A stretch of DNA of 6,247 nt from Roseiarcus sp049514155 (GCF_049514155.1 NZ_JBEKVH010000193.1:1-6247); one strand, 5' to 3'. Shown: positions 1 to 6,117, numbered from the stretch's first letter. A program made the numbers and translations. The notes: generated by a model not told the origin, from the letters alone.

Positions 1-923
1 GTGCGCGCCACCGCGCCCGGCATGTTGGCGACGCAATAATGCACGACGCCGTCGACGACATAGGTCGGGTCGGAGTGGGTGGTCGGCTTCGAGGTTTCGC
101 AGCAGCCGCCCTGGTCGATGGCGATGTCGACGATCACCGAGCCCGGCTTCATCGTCTTCAGCATCGCGCGGGTGATCAGCTTCGGCGCGGCGGCGCCGGG
201 GACGAGCACGGCGCCGATGACGAGATCGGCGCGGGTGACGAGATCGGCGATCGCGGCGCGGGTCGAGTAGATCGTCCGCAAGCTGGTGCCGAACTGCGCG
301 GCGAGGCGGCGCAGCGTGTCGCTCGACTTGTCGACCACCGTCACGTTGGCGCCCATGCCGAGCGCGATCGTCACCGCGTTGGCGCCGGAAACGCCGCCGC
401 CGATGACGACGACTTCGGCCGCCGGCACGCCGGTCACGCCGCCGAGCAGCACGCCGCGTCCGCCTTGCGCCTTCTCCAGCGCATGCGCGCCGACTTGCGG
501 CGCGAGGCGGCCGGCGACTTCCGACATCGGCGTCAGCAACGGCAGGCCGCCGGTCGGCGAAGTCACCGTTTCGTAGGCGATGCAGGTCGCGCCGCTGGCG
601 ATGAGGTCTTTGGTCTGGGCGAGGTCGGGGGCGAGATGGAGATAGGTGTAGAGGACCTGGCCGGCGCGGAGCTGCCGGCGCTCGGCGGCGAGCGGCTCCT
701 TGACCTTCACGATCATGTCGGCGCGGGCGAAGATGTCCTCGGGCTTGTCGATCAGCGTCGCGCCGGCGGCGATATATTCTTCGTCGGCGAGGCCGGAACC
801 GACGCCCGCGCCCTTCTCGACCAGCGCCTTGTGGCCGTGATGGACGAGCTCGGCGACCGAGCCGGGCGTCAGGCCGACGCGAAATTCGTTGTCTTTGATT
901 TCCTTGGGAACACCGACGAGCAT
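1..923 (-). CDS. ald: Alanine dehydrogenase, C-terminus cut by the window edge
   Basis: NAD-dependent alanine dehydrogenase, which interconverts L-alanine with pyruvate plus ammonium in the cytoplasm. The visible 307 residues align in numbering with characterised Ald enzymes: R15 in the N-terminal substrate site, K75 (VKVKEP), the catalytic H96 (YTYLHLA) and D270 (DIAIDQGG). A Rossmann glycine motif GGGVSG lies at 175-180, with an acidic D198 at the end of the next strand that fits NAD preference. The family stretch TTHSDPTY is at 281-288. Family members are about 371 residues, so roughly 64 C-terminal residues lie beyond the left edge; nothing suggests a broken gene. The ATG at 923 is preceded by a strong Shine-Dalgarno GGAGG (933-929) five bases away. 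The gene is divergent from an Lrp-family regulator, which probably controls it. Pyridine nucleotide transhydrogenase alpha subunit is the related alternative, but the HxLHLA and SDPTY motifs favour Ald. Confidence 0.96.
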   Translation of the reverse strand, partial: MLVGVPKEIKDNEFRVGLTPGSVAELVHHGHKALVEKGAGVGSGLADEEYIAAGATLIDKPEDIFARADMIVKVKEPLAAERRQLRAGQVLYTYLHLAPDLAQTKDLIASGATCIAYETVTSPTGGLPLLTPMSEVAGRLAPQVGAHALEKAQGGRGVLLGGVTGVPAAEVVVIGGGVSGANAVTIALGMGANVTVVDKSSDTLRRLAAQFGTSLRTIYSTRAAIADLVTRADLVIGAVLVPGAAAPKLITRAMLKTMKPGSVIVDIAIDQGGCCETSKPTTHSDPTYVVDGVVHYCVANMPGAVAR

Positions 924-962
924 GGCAGCCTCCACCTTCCAAGGTCGGCATCATCCCGTAGG

Positions 963-1024
963 TTGCACGAAATTTATAGCCCAAGTTGCAGTGTTATTGT
1001 ACCGTGTCGGCAGTTCGTGCGAAC
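963..1024. promoter_or_regulatory. Candidate operator pair in the ald/lrp divergent gap
   Basis: The gap contains TTGCACGAA at 963-971 and, in inverted orientation at 1014-1022, a sequence whose complement reads TCGCACGAA, matching at eight of nine positions. The second copy sits inside a perfect 12-bp palindrome, GTTCG-TG-CGAAC, at 1013-1024. The copies are about 51 bp apart centre to centre, close to five helical turns, which suits a multimeric Lrp-type protein. An A/T core, GAAATTTAT, at 969-977 overlaps the first copy. Motif matches are seen directly; binding is an inference. Confidence 0.4.
973..978 (-). promoter_or_regulatory. Candidate -10 element for ald
   Basis: On the minus strand this reads TATAAA and would start transcription near 966, giving a leader of about 43 bases before the ald ATG. 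No convincing TTGACA-like -35 lies 16-18 bp upstream (TACAAT at 17 bp), so the promoter may depend on an activator. The adjacent repeat at 963-971 would overlap the start point. Confidence 0.3.
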
Positions 1025-1047
1025 AATTGCGCGGTTTGGAGCGTATT

Positions 1048-1515
1048 ATGCGAATCGAGGATATCGACGACCGCGACCGCGCGATCCTGCGCGAGCTGAT
1101 GCGCGACGGCCGTCTCACCAACGCCGAGCTCGCCGATCGCGTCCACCTGTCGCAATCGGCCTGCCTGCGCCGGGTGCGGATGCTCGAGGAGAGCGGCCTC
1201 ATCGCCGGCTATGTGATGCTGCTCGATCCGGCGGCGGCCGGCCTGCCCGGCGCCGCCTTCGTCTCGGTGACGCTCGACCAGCAGGGCCGCGGCGCGCTCG
1301 ACCGCTTCGAGACGGAGGCGCGCGCCCATCCCGAGATCATCGAATGCTATCTGCTCGCCGGCCCCGCCGATTACCTGCTGCGCGTCGCCTTTCGCGACGC
1401 GCGCGACTTCGAGCGCATCCACACCGACATCCTCACCCAATTGCCCGGCGTGTCGCGCGTGCAGTCGACCATGACCCTGCGCACGGTGAAGAAGACGACC
1501 GCCTTGCCGCTCTAA
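1048..1515 (+). CDS. Lrp/AsnC-family transcriptional regulator, probable regulator of ald
   Basis: A 155-residue protein with the full Lrp/AsnC architecture. An N-terminal winged helix-turn-helix covers roughly residues 6-55 (DIDDRDRAILREL, then LTNAELADRVHLSQSACLRRVRMLEESGLI). A linker leads to a RAM/AsnC ligand-binding domain at about 67-150, including the conserved GPADYLLRV segment at 105-113 that lies near the effector pocket in this family. Length is typical. I chose the ATG at 1048 because GGAG at 1038-1041 lies six bases upstream and the protein then begins as family members do; the same frame stays open upstream to 889, but that part overlaps ald antisense and has no family similarity. 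Divergence from ald strongly suggests an AldR-like role, sensing alanine or another amino acid. BkdR- or PutR-like regulators look similar, so the effector is inferred from the neighbour. Confidence 0.93.
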   Translation: MRIEDIDDRDRAILRELMRDGRLTNAELADRVHLSQSACLRRVRMLEESGLIAGYVMLLDPAAAGLPGAAFVSVTLDQQGRGALDRFETEARAHPEIIECYLLAGPADYLLRVAFRDARDFERIHTDILTQLPGVSRVQSTMTLRTVKKTTALPL

Positions 1516-1571
1516 AGGCGGCGCGCTAAGCAGGCCCCGACTGGCCCGCCCGCCGGTCGCGAGGATCCGCC

Positions 1572-1820
1572 ATGACCCAGTCCGCCGCCGACATCGCCAA
1601 AATGCCGTTCGAGGCGGCGCTCGCCGAACTCGAATCGATCGTCGACAAGCTGGAGAAGGGCGCGGTCGCGCTGGAAGACTCGATCAAGCTCTACGAGCGC
1701 GGCGAATCGCTGAAGAAGCACTGCGACGACTTGCTCAAGAACGCCGAAATGCGAATCGAAAAGATCGCGCTCGGCGCTGATGGCAAGCCTAAAGGCGTTA
1801 CACCGCTCGACGGCGAGTAA
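1572..1820 (+). CDS. xseB: Exodeoxyribonuclease VII small subunit
   Basis: An 82-residue helical protein matching the XseB family over its whole length. It begins FEAALAELESIVDKLEKG at residues 13-30, followed by ALEDSIKLYERGESLKKHCDDLL and a charged second helix. XseB pairs in several copies with the large subunit XseA to form exonuclease VII, which digests single-stranded DNA in both directions in repair and recombination. XseA is not in the window, which is usual. The ATG at 1572 has GAGG (1561-1564) seven bases upstream. It follows the Lrp gene by 56 bp in the same direction with no clear terminator between, so read-through is possible. In many Hyphomicrobiales, xseB is followed by the isoprenoid gene dxs; here a ParA gene comes next. 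Confidence 0.95.
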   Translation: MTQSAADIAKMPFEAALAELESIVDKLEKGAVALEDSIKLYERGESLKKHCDDLLKNAEMRIEKIALGADGKPKGVTPLDGE

Positions 1821-1836
1821 AGAAACTGTCGCGAAG

Positions 1837-1852
1837 CTGACAAGATCGTCAG
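1837..1852. repeat. Short inverted repeat after xseB
   Basis: CTGAC and GTCAG flank a six-base spacer (AAGATC), 17 bp after the xseB stop. The stem is only five pairs and has no T-run, so it does not qualify as an intrinsic terminator. Confidence 0.3.
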
Positions 1853-1872
1853 ACTGACCCTGCTAGTGCGCT

Positions 1873-1890
1873 GGAAATGCGGCTATTTCC
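1873..1890. repeat. A/T-rich inverted repeat GGAAAT-N6-ATTTCC
   Basis: A perfect six-base inverted repeat with a six-base spacer (GCGGCT), in the gap upstream of the ParA gene. The symmetry and dyad spacing would suit an operator for a dimeric regulator, or a weak RNA hairpin in the leader. There is no T-run. Confidence 0.35.
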
Positions 1891-1916
1891 GTCACGCGCC
1901 GAATTTTGGTCACACT

Positions 1917-1959
1917 TTGTTAACCATAAGGGCCGCAAACATCTTGAGCGTTGTTAACC
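1917..1959 (+). promoter_or_regulatory. Duplicated TTGTTAACC motif upstream of parA (CtrA-like half-sites)
   Basis: Identical nonamers TTGTTAACC occur at 1917-1925 and 1951-1959, 34 bp apart start to start. The first extends to TTAACCAT (1920-1927), the same as the half-site reported for the alphaproteobacterial cell-cycle regulator CtrA. Neither copy has the second TTAA seven bases further on that a full CtrA box would need. Each includes the palindrome GTTAAC. No obvious sigma-70 promoter can be placed here, so control by an activator is plausible. The repeat is seen directly; CtrA involvement is an inference. Confidence 0.4.
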
Positions 1960-2017
1960 TTTGTCCGGGCCGCGATTCGCGCCTCGGGCGCGAAAAAATG
2001 GAAAAGGGCGGACTTCC

Positions 2018-2671
2018 ATGCGAACAATCGCTTTCGTTACCCAGAAGGGCGGATCGGGCAAGAGCACATTGGCTTCGTCGTTGGCGGTGGCGGCCAAGGA
2101 CATCGGCGAGCGGGTCTGCGTCATCGATCTCGATCCGCAGGCCTCGTTGCTGAGCTGGTCGAAGACCCGCAACCAGCAAGACGTCGCCGTGATCCCGGCG
2201 ACCGCCGCCAAACTTCCGGTTTTGCTCAAGGAGCTCGCCAAGAAGGGAATCACCCTGGCGATCATCGACACTCCCGGCGCCGACGGCGCCGCCTCGATCG
2301 CCGCGATGCGCGAGGCCGATCTCAACATCATCCCGTCGCGGCCGAGCATCTTCGATCTGTGGGCGAGCGCCCAGACTCGCGCCGCGCTCAAGGCGACCAA
2401 GAGCGAATTCGTCTTCATGCTCAACCAGTGCCCGCCCGCCCAGCAGACGGCGCGGGTCGACAACGCGGTCGAGGCGCTGGAGGAGATGGGCGGCCTGATT
2501 TCGCCGCTGGTGCTGGCGCGCGTCGACTATCAGGAGGCGGCGCGGCACGGCCTCGGCGTCACCGAGATCAATCCCCACGGCGCGGCGGCGCTGGAAATGC
2601 GCCAGCTGTGGTCGTCGATCAAGCGCCGCCTCGCGCGCGGCAAGAGCGCGCCGACCGCCCGCGCGGCGTGA
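2018..2671 (+). CDS. Stand-alone ParA/MinD-family partitioning ATPase
   Basis: A 217-residue ParA-type ATPase. The deviant Walker A motif KGGSGKST covers residues 10-17, with the signature lysine K10 and the P-loop lysine K15. The A' strand VCVIDLDPQAS follows at 33-43, and the Walker B-like AIIDTPG at 81-87. It has no N-terminal helix-turn-helix, so it belongs with the short (type Ib/ParF-like) ParAs of about 200-220 residues. Such proteins dimerise on ATP, bind DNA non-specifically and position a cargo such as a plasmid, chromosome region, chemoreceptor cluster or other complex. The start at ATG 2018 is preferred because MRTIAFVTQKGG is the expected N-terminus and AAGGG lies at 2004-2008; a TTG at 1961 would add 19 residues without family similarity. 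No ParB or small centromere-binding partner is adjacent: xseB lies upstream and the protease gene converges downstream. Cargo is therefore unknown, and calling it chromosomal ParA (soj) or MipZ would be unjustified. Confidence 0.92.
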   Translation: MRTIAFVTQKGGSGKSTLASSLAVAAKDIGERVCVIDLDPQASLLSWSKTRNQQDVAVIPATAAKLPVLLKELAKKGITLAIIDTPGADGAASIAAMREADLNIIPSRPSIFDLWASAQTRAALKATKSEFVFMLNQCPPAQQTARVDNAVEALEEMGGLISPLVLARVDYQEAARHGLGVTEINPHGAAALEMRQLWSSIKRRLARGKSAPTARAA

Positions 2672-2706
2672 CGGCATAGCGCCCTCGCGCCCGCGTCGGT
2701 CCGGCG

Positions 2707-4098
2707 TCAGCCGCCGATGCGGGTGCGGATCGTCTGACCGCCGCGCTCGATCGTCAGATCCCACAGGCGCGGCCGCTGGCTCGCCGCCGCTTCGAGGTCG
2801 CGGGTCGAGCCGATCTTGGCGCCGTTGACTTCGCGCACCACGTCGCCTTTCTGAATGCCGAGATTGGCGGCCAGCGAACCCGGCGCGGTCTCGGCGACGA
2901 CCACGCCGTCGTCGACGTTCTGCAGCGACAGTTCTTCCGACACCGCCGGCGAGACGTTCTCCACCAGCGCGCCCTCGAACGGCGAGCGGCTCTTGATGCG
3001 GATCGCGTCGCGCGGCGGCGTTTCCGGCGCCGCAATCAGCTTGACCGTCGCCGTCACCGTCTTGCCGTCGCGCAATGCGGTCACCGTCGCCGCGCCGCCG
3101 AGCGGCTGCACGCCGAGGCGGAAGCCGACGCCGCCGGCGTCGTCGACGCCCTGGCCGTCGATCGCCGTGACGACGTCGCCGCGCTTCAAGCCGCCTTGGT
3201 CGGCGGGTCCCTCAGGCGCGACGCTGGCGATCAGCGCGCCGGCCGGCCGTTCGAGGCCGATGGAATCGGCGATGTCCTTGGTGACGTCCTGCAGGGAGGC
3301 GCCGAGCCACGGCCGCCGCACGACGCCGCCGTGCTCGGCGGCGTAGATGACGCTTTTGACCATGTTGACGGGAATCGCGAAGCCGATGCCGACGCTGCCG
3401 CCCGAGCGCGACACGATCGCCGAATTGACGCCGATCAGCCGGCCGTTGAGATCGACCAGAGCGCCGCCCGAATTGCCGGGATTGATCGCGGCGTCGGTCT
3501 GGATGAAGAAGCCGTAGTCGTTGATGCCGATCTGGGTGCGCGCGAGCGCCGAGACGATGCCCTGCGTCACCGTCTGACCGACGCCGAACGGATCGCCGAC
3601 CGCCAGCACGATGTCGCCGACCTCGATCGCGTCGGAATCGCCGAGCTCCAGCACCGGGAAACGCTCCTGCGACTCGATCTTGAGCACCGCGAGGTCGCTG
3701 TGCGGGTCGCGCAGCACGATCTTGGCCGGGAATTCGCGCCGGTCGGAGAGCGCGACCTTCACGTCGGTCATGCCCTCGATGACATGATGGTTGGTGACGA
3801 TCAGGCCGCTCGGATCGACGATGACGCCGGAGCCGAGCGACTGCGCGACGCGCGATTCTTCGCCCTGGTCGCCGAAGAACTGGCGGAAGATCGGGTCGTC
3901 GAACAACGGGTTGCGCGCCTGCCGCTCGACCCGCGAAGCGTAGACGTTGACGACCGCCGGGCGGACCTTCTTGACCACCGGGGCGAACGACAGATGCAGC
4001 TCGGCGGCGCTCTGCGGCGCCGTCTTGTCGGCCGTCTCGGCCGGGGCGGCGGCGACGGCGGCGAGGCTGACGGCGAAGGCTAGGACGAGGCGGCGCAA
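2707..4098 (-). CDS. Periplasmic serine protease of the HtrA/Do (DegP/DegQ) family
   Basis: An envelope protease/chaperone of 463 residues that degrades misfolded periplasmic proteins. Residues 1-20 form a Sec signal peptide (MRR, a hydrophobic run, then APA for cleavage). The trypsin-like domain follows with the triad H105 (TNHHVIEG), D135 (HSDLAVLK) and S210 (GNSGG). Two PDZ domains lie at about 263-355 (starting WLGASLQ) and 375-460 (ending GIQKGDVVREVNGAKI and a final strand). No ATG exists near the N-terminus. I chose the TTG at 4098 because GGAG at 4109-4106 lies seven bases upstream and the product then starts at a proper signal peptide. TTG 4104 is only one base from that site. TTG 4158 would add a proline-rich tail before the signal peptide and sits within a possible -35 element. 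The gene ends 35 bp from the ParA stop, convergently. Its divergent neighbour is a DUF2852 gene. Exact paralogue (DegP versus DegQ) cannot be decided from sequence alone. Confidence 0.95.
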   Translation of the reverse strand: MRRLVLAFAVSLAAVAAAPAETADKTAPQSAAELHLSFAPVVKKVRPAVVNVYASRVERQARNPLFDDPIFRQFFGDQGEESRVAQSLGSGVIVDPSGLIVTNHHVIEGMTDVKVALSDRREFPAKIVLRDPHSDLAVLKIESQERFPVLELGDSDAIEVGDIVLAVGDPFGVGQTVTQGIVSALARTQIGINDYGFFIQTDAAINPGNSGGALVDLNGRLIGVNSAIVSRSGGSVGIGFAIPVNMVKSVIYAAEHGGVVRRPWLGASLQDVTKDIADSIGLERPAGALIASVAPEGPADQGGLKRGDVVTAIDGQGVDDAGGVGFRLGVQPLGGAATVTALRDGKTVTATVKLIAAPETPPRDAIRIKSRSPFEGALVENVSPAVSEELSLQNVDDGVVVAETAPGSLAANLGIQKGDVVREVNGAKIGSTRDLEAAASQRPRLWDLTIERGGQTIRTRIGG

Positions 4099-4105
4099 GG
4101 CCAAT

Positions 4106-4109
4106 CTCC
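4106..4109 (-). promoter_or_regulatory. Shine-Dalgarno that decides the protease start
   Basis: GGAG on the minus strand lies seven bases before TTG 4098 and one base before TTG 4104. It supports the former as the initiation codon and argues against the longer form from 4158. Confidence 0.6.
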
Positions 4110-4129
4110 GGCTCGGGCGAGGGGGTCCT

Positions 4130-4159
4130 GATATAGGCCGAGGCGGCGCCGGGACCAAA
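4130..4159 (-). promoter_or_regulatory. Candidate promoter of the protease gene
   Basis: On the minus strand a -10-like TATATC (4135-4130) lies 18 bp after a weak -35-like TTTGGT (4159-4154). It would give a short leader of about 25 bases to TTG 4098. The -35 is poor, so an extracytoplasmic sigma factor or another mode of control is possible. I saw no convincing RpoE-type site. Confidence 0.3.
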
Positions 4160-4262
4160 GATTAAATTGGTCGCCGCCGTCTTGCGCGCGTCGGCCCGCC
4201 GCCCAATGTCATGGTCCGCGGCCCGACCGTCCGGCGCCGCGGTTTCTCAGGGGAGGCTCGTA

Positions 4263-4736
4263 ATGGGCACGGCGCGTACGTATGGCGGCTCGGACGACGC
4301 GCGCGCGTACGCGCCGGGCGAATGGGCGAACCTATGGCGGCGCGGCCGCTCCTGCGCGAGCCGCTGGACGCTGTTCGAGCTGGCGACGATGGTTCTCGGC
4401 TTCATGGTCTTCTGGCCGATCGGGCTGGCGGTGTTCGCCTACAAGATGTGGCAGCGCAAGTCGGGCGCCGACGATCTGCAGACGGTCGTCACGGCGAAGT
4501 GGAACGAGGCGCGCGCGAGCTGGACGCGGTCTTCCGGCTGGAGCTGGAGCCCCGCCGGGACCGGCAACGCCGCCTTCGACCAATGGAAGGCGGCCGAGCT
4601 CGCCCGGCTCGAAGCCGAGCGGCGCAAGCTCGAAGACGCCGCGCGCGAGTTCGCCGAATTCCTCGACAATATCCGCCACGCCAAGGACCGCGAGGAATTC
4701 GACCGCTTCATGGCCGAGCGCCGGGCGAAGCCGTAG
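4263..4736 (+). CDS. DUF2852 family membrane-anchored protein
   Basis: A 157-residue protein matching the alphaproteobacterial DUF2852 family, whose function is unknown. After a polar N-terminus, one hydrophobic segment at residues 38-60 (FELATMVLGFMVFWPIGLAV and following) with a typical FWPIGL core makes a single transmembrane helix. It is followed by KMWQRK. A linker rich in Trp and Ser (79-100) leads to a highly charged helix, probably coiled coil, at about 108-137 (ELARLEAERRKLEDAAREF). The family-like tail is FLDNIRHAKDREEFDRFMAERR. Positive charges on both sides of the helix leave topology uncertain. The ATG at 4263 is chosen for its excellent GGAGG (4252-4256) six bases upstream; the frame is open back to 4167 but the extension has no support. 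It is divergent from the HtrA-type protease, which may or may not be functional linkage. No function should be assigned. Confidence 0.88.
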   Translation: MGTARTYGGSDDARAYAPGEWANLWRRGRSCASRWTLFELATMVLGFMVFWPIGLAVFAYKMWQRKSGADDLQTVVTAKWNEARASWTRSSGWSWSPAGTGNAAFDQWKAAELARLEAERRKLEDAAREFAEFLDNIRHAKDREEFDRFMAERRAKP

Positions 4737-4747
4737 ACTTCCCCTAA

Positions 4748-4794
4748 CCCTCTCCCGCTTGCGGGAGAACGCAGCGCGAAGCGCCGGATGAGGG
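4748..4794. repeat. REP-like palindromic element, possible bidirectional terminator
   Basis: A compact structured element between two converging genes. An outer pair CCCTC (4748-4752) and GAGGG (4790-4794) encloses two hairpins. The first is a perfect eight-base stem TCTCCCGC / GCGGGAGA (4751-4758, 4761-4768) around TT; its first two bases are shared with the outer arm. The second is GCGC-GAA-GCGC (4774-4784). The CCCTCTCCCGC...GGATGAGGG layout resembles interspersed intergenic palindromes of many alphaproteobacterial and other GC-rich genomes. There is no T-run, so if it ends transcription it does so by structure or with Rho. Only one copy is in the window. Confidence 0.65.
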
Positions 4795-4802
4795 CCTGCG
4801 CC

Positions 4803-6107
4803 TCAGCCCCCGAACACCCGCGCGAAAATCGCGTCGACCTGCTTGAGGTGGTAGCCGAGGTCGAACAGCGCCTCGAGTTCGGCGGCGCTGAGCCGCTGGG
4901 CGACGTCCTTGTCGCCCTTCAGCAGGGTCAGGAACTCGCCCTCGCCGCGCCACACCGGCATCGCGTTGCGCTGCACGATCGCATAGGCCTCCTCGCGCGA
5001 AACGCCCTTCTGGGTCAGCGCCAGCAGCACGCGCTGCGAGTGGATGAGGCCGCCGAGCCGGTCGAGGTTCTTGCGCATGGCGTCGGGATAGACGAGCAGC
5101 TTGTCGATCACCTCGGCCAGCCGCGCCAGGGCGAAATCGAGGGTGATCGTCGCGTCGGGGCCGATCATCCGCTCGACCGAGGAATGCGAAATGTCGCGCT
5201 CGTGCCACAGCGCGACGTCCTCCAGCGCCGGCACGACCGCCGAGCGGACGATGCGGGCGAGGCCGGTCAGGTTCTCGCTCAAGACCGGGTTGCGCTTATG
5301 CGGCATCGCCGACGAACCCTTCTGCCCTTCGGAGAAATATTCCTCCGCCTCCAGCACCTCGGTGCGCTGCAGATGGCGGATCTCAGTGGCGAGCCGTTCG
5401 ACCGACGACGCGACGACCGCGAGCGCGGCGAAGAAGGCGGCGTGGCGATCGCGCGGGATCACCTGGGTCGAAACCGGCTCGACCTTCAGCCCCATCATCT
5501 TCGCGACGTGCGCTTCGACGCGCGGGTCGATGTTGGCGAAAGTGCCGACCGCGCCGGAGATCGCGCAGGTCGCGATCTCCTCGCGCGCCGCGACCAGCCG
5601 CGTCCGCGCGCGGGCGAACTCGGCATAGGCGAGCGCGAGCTTGAGGCCGAAGGTGGTCGGTTCGGCGTGGATGCCGTGCGAGCGGCCGATGGTCGGCGTC
5701 AGCTTGTATTCATAGGCGCGGCGCTTCAGCGCGGCGAGCAGCGCGTCGACGTCGGCGATCAGGATGTCGCTGGCGCGGGCAAGCTGCACCGCCAGGCAGG
5801 TGTCGAGCACGTCGGAGCTGGTCATGCCCTGGTGGACGAAGCGCGCCTCGGGGCCGATGAACTCGGCGAGATGGGTGAGGAAGGCGATGACGTCGTGCTT
5901 GGTCACCTTCTCGATCGCGTCGATGCGCGCGACGTCGAACGTGACGCTGCCCGCTTTCGCCCAGATCGCCTTCGCCGATTCCTTCGGGATGACGCCGATT
6001 TCGGCGAGCGCGTCGCAAGCGTGCGCCTCGATCTCGAACCAGATGCGGAAGCGCGTCTCAGGCGCCCAGATCTTGACCATCTCGGGGCGGGAATAGCGGG
6101 GGATCAT
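4803..6107 (-). CDS. purB: Adenylosuccinate lyase
   Basis: A complete 434-residue adenylosuccinate lyase, acting twice in purine synthesis: it releases fumarate from SAICAR to give AICAR and from adenylosuccinate to give AMP. It is a cytoplasmic homotetramer of the fumarase/aspartase superfamily. Active-site histidines appear in TKHDV (H71), HQGMTSSD (H92) and GRSHGIHAEPTTFG (H144), equivalent to H68, H89 and H141 of the Bacillus subtilis enzyme with a constant offset of three. The flexible signature loop GSSAMPHKRNP is at 264-274, with the catalytic serine at S266 (or S265). Length is typical of the short bacterial form. The frame is open upstream to 6197, but ATG 6107 gives the normal N-terminus MIPRYSRPEM and has AAGGA (6119-6115) seven bases upstream. 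It converges with the DUF2852 gene and stands alone here, without other purine genes. Confidence 0.98.
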   Translation of the reverse strand: MIPRYSRPEMVKIWAPETRFRIWFEIEAHACDALAEIGVIPKESAKAIWAKAGSVTFDVARIDAIEKVTKHDVIAFLTHLAEFIGPEARFVHQGMTSSDVLDTCLAVQLARASDILIADVDALLAALKRRAYEYKLTPTIGRSHGIHAEPTTFGLKLALAYAEFARARTRLVAAREEIATCAISGAVGTFANIDPRVEAHVAKMMGLKVEPVSTQVIPRDRHAAFFAALAVVASSVERLATEIRHLQRTEVLEAEEYFSEGQKGSSAMPHKRNPVLSENLTGLARIVRSAVVPALEDVALWHERDISHSSVERMIGPDATITLDFALARLAEVIDKLLVYPDAMRKNLDRLGGLIHSQRVLLALTQKGVSREEAYAIVQRNAMPVWRGEGEFLTLLKGDKDVAQRLSAAELEALFDLGYHLKQVDAIFARVFGG

Positions 6108-6117
6108 CGGCGTTTCC

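Noticed and set aside
1506..1522. Hairpin GCCGC-N7-GCGGC at the end of the Lrp gene as a terminator
   Set aside because: The stem is only five pairs, overlaps the stop codon and lacks a T-run; such matches are common by chance at this GC content.
39..1529. Plus-strand open frame of 496 codons, antisense to ald and out of frame through the Lrp gene
   Set aside because: Its product is a low-complexity Arg/Ala/Gly/Asp-rich string with no domain, and it overlaps two well-supported genes. It is a typical by-product of GC-rich coding sequence.
1920..1934. Complete CtrA box (TTAA-N7-TTAA)
   Set aside because: The position seven bases after TTAA reads GGCC, and at the second copy (1954) it reads CCGG; only half-sites exist.
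1951..2679. Second plus-strand open frame over the ParA region
   Set aside because: It is a frameshifted reading of ParA with Arg/Gly-rich low complexity. The ParA frame itself is intact, so no real frameshift is implied.
2672..2706. Terminator between the convergent ParA and protease genes
   Set aside because: The 35-bp gap shows no stem of useful length and no T-run on either strand, so none is annotated.
1910..2764. Minus-strand open frame of 284 codons opposite the ParA gene
   Set aside because: It covers ParA antisense, is very Arg-rich and has no recognisable motif, while the ParA reading has clear ATPase motifs.
3196..4083. Plus-strand open frame of 295 codons opposite the HtrA protease
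   Set aside because: Asp/Arg/His-rich composition of the kind expected from the reverse complement of a GC-biased gene; the opposite strand encodes a complete protease with its catalytic triad.
5101..6096. Plus-strand open frames opposite purB (5101-5628 and 5764-6096)
   Set aside because: Ser/Arg/Ala-rich shadows with no ribosome-binding support, lying over a complete adenylosuccinate lyase.
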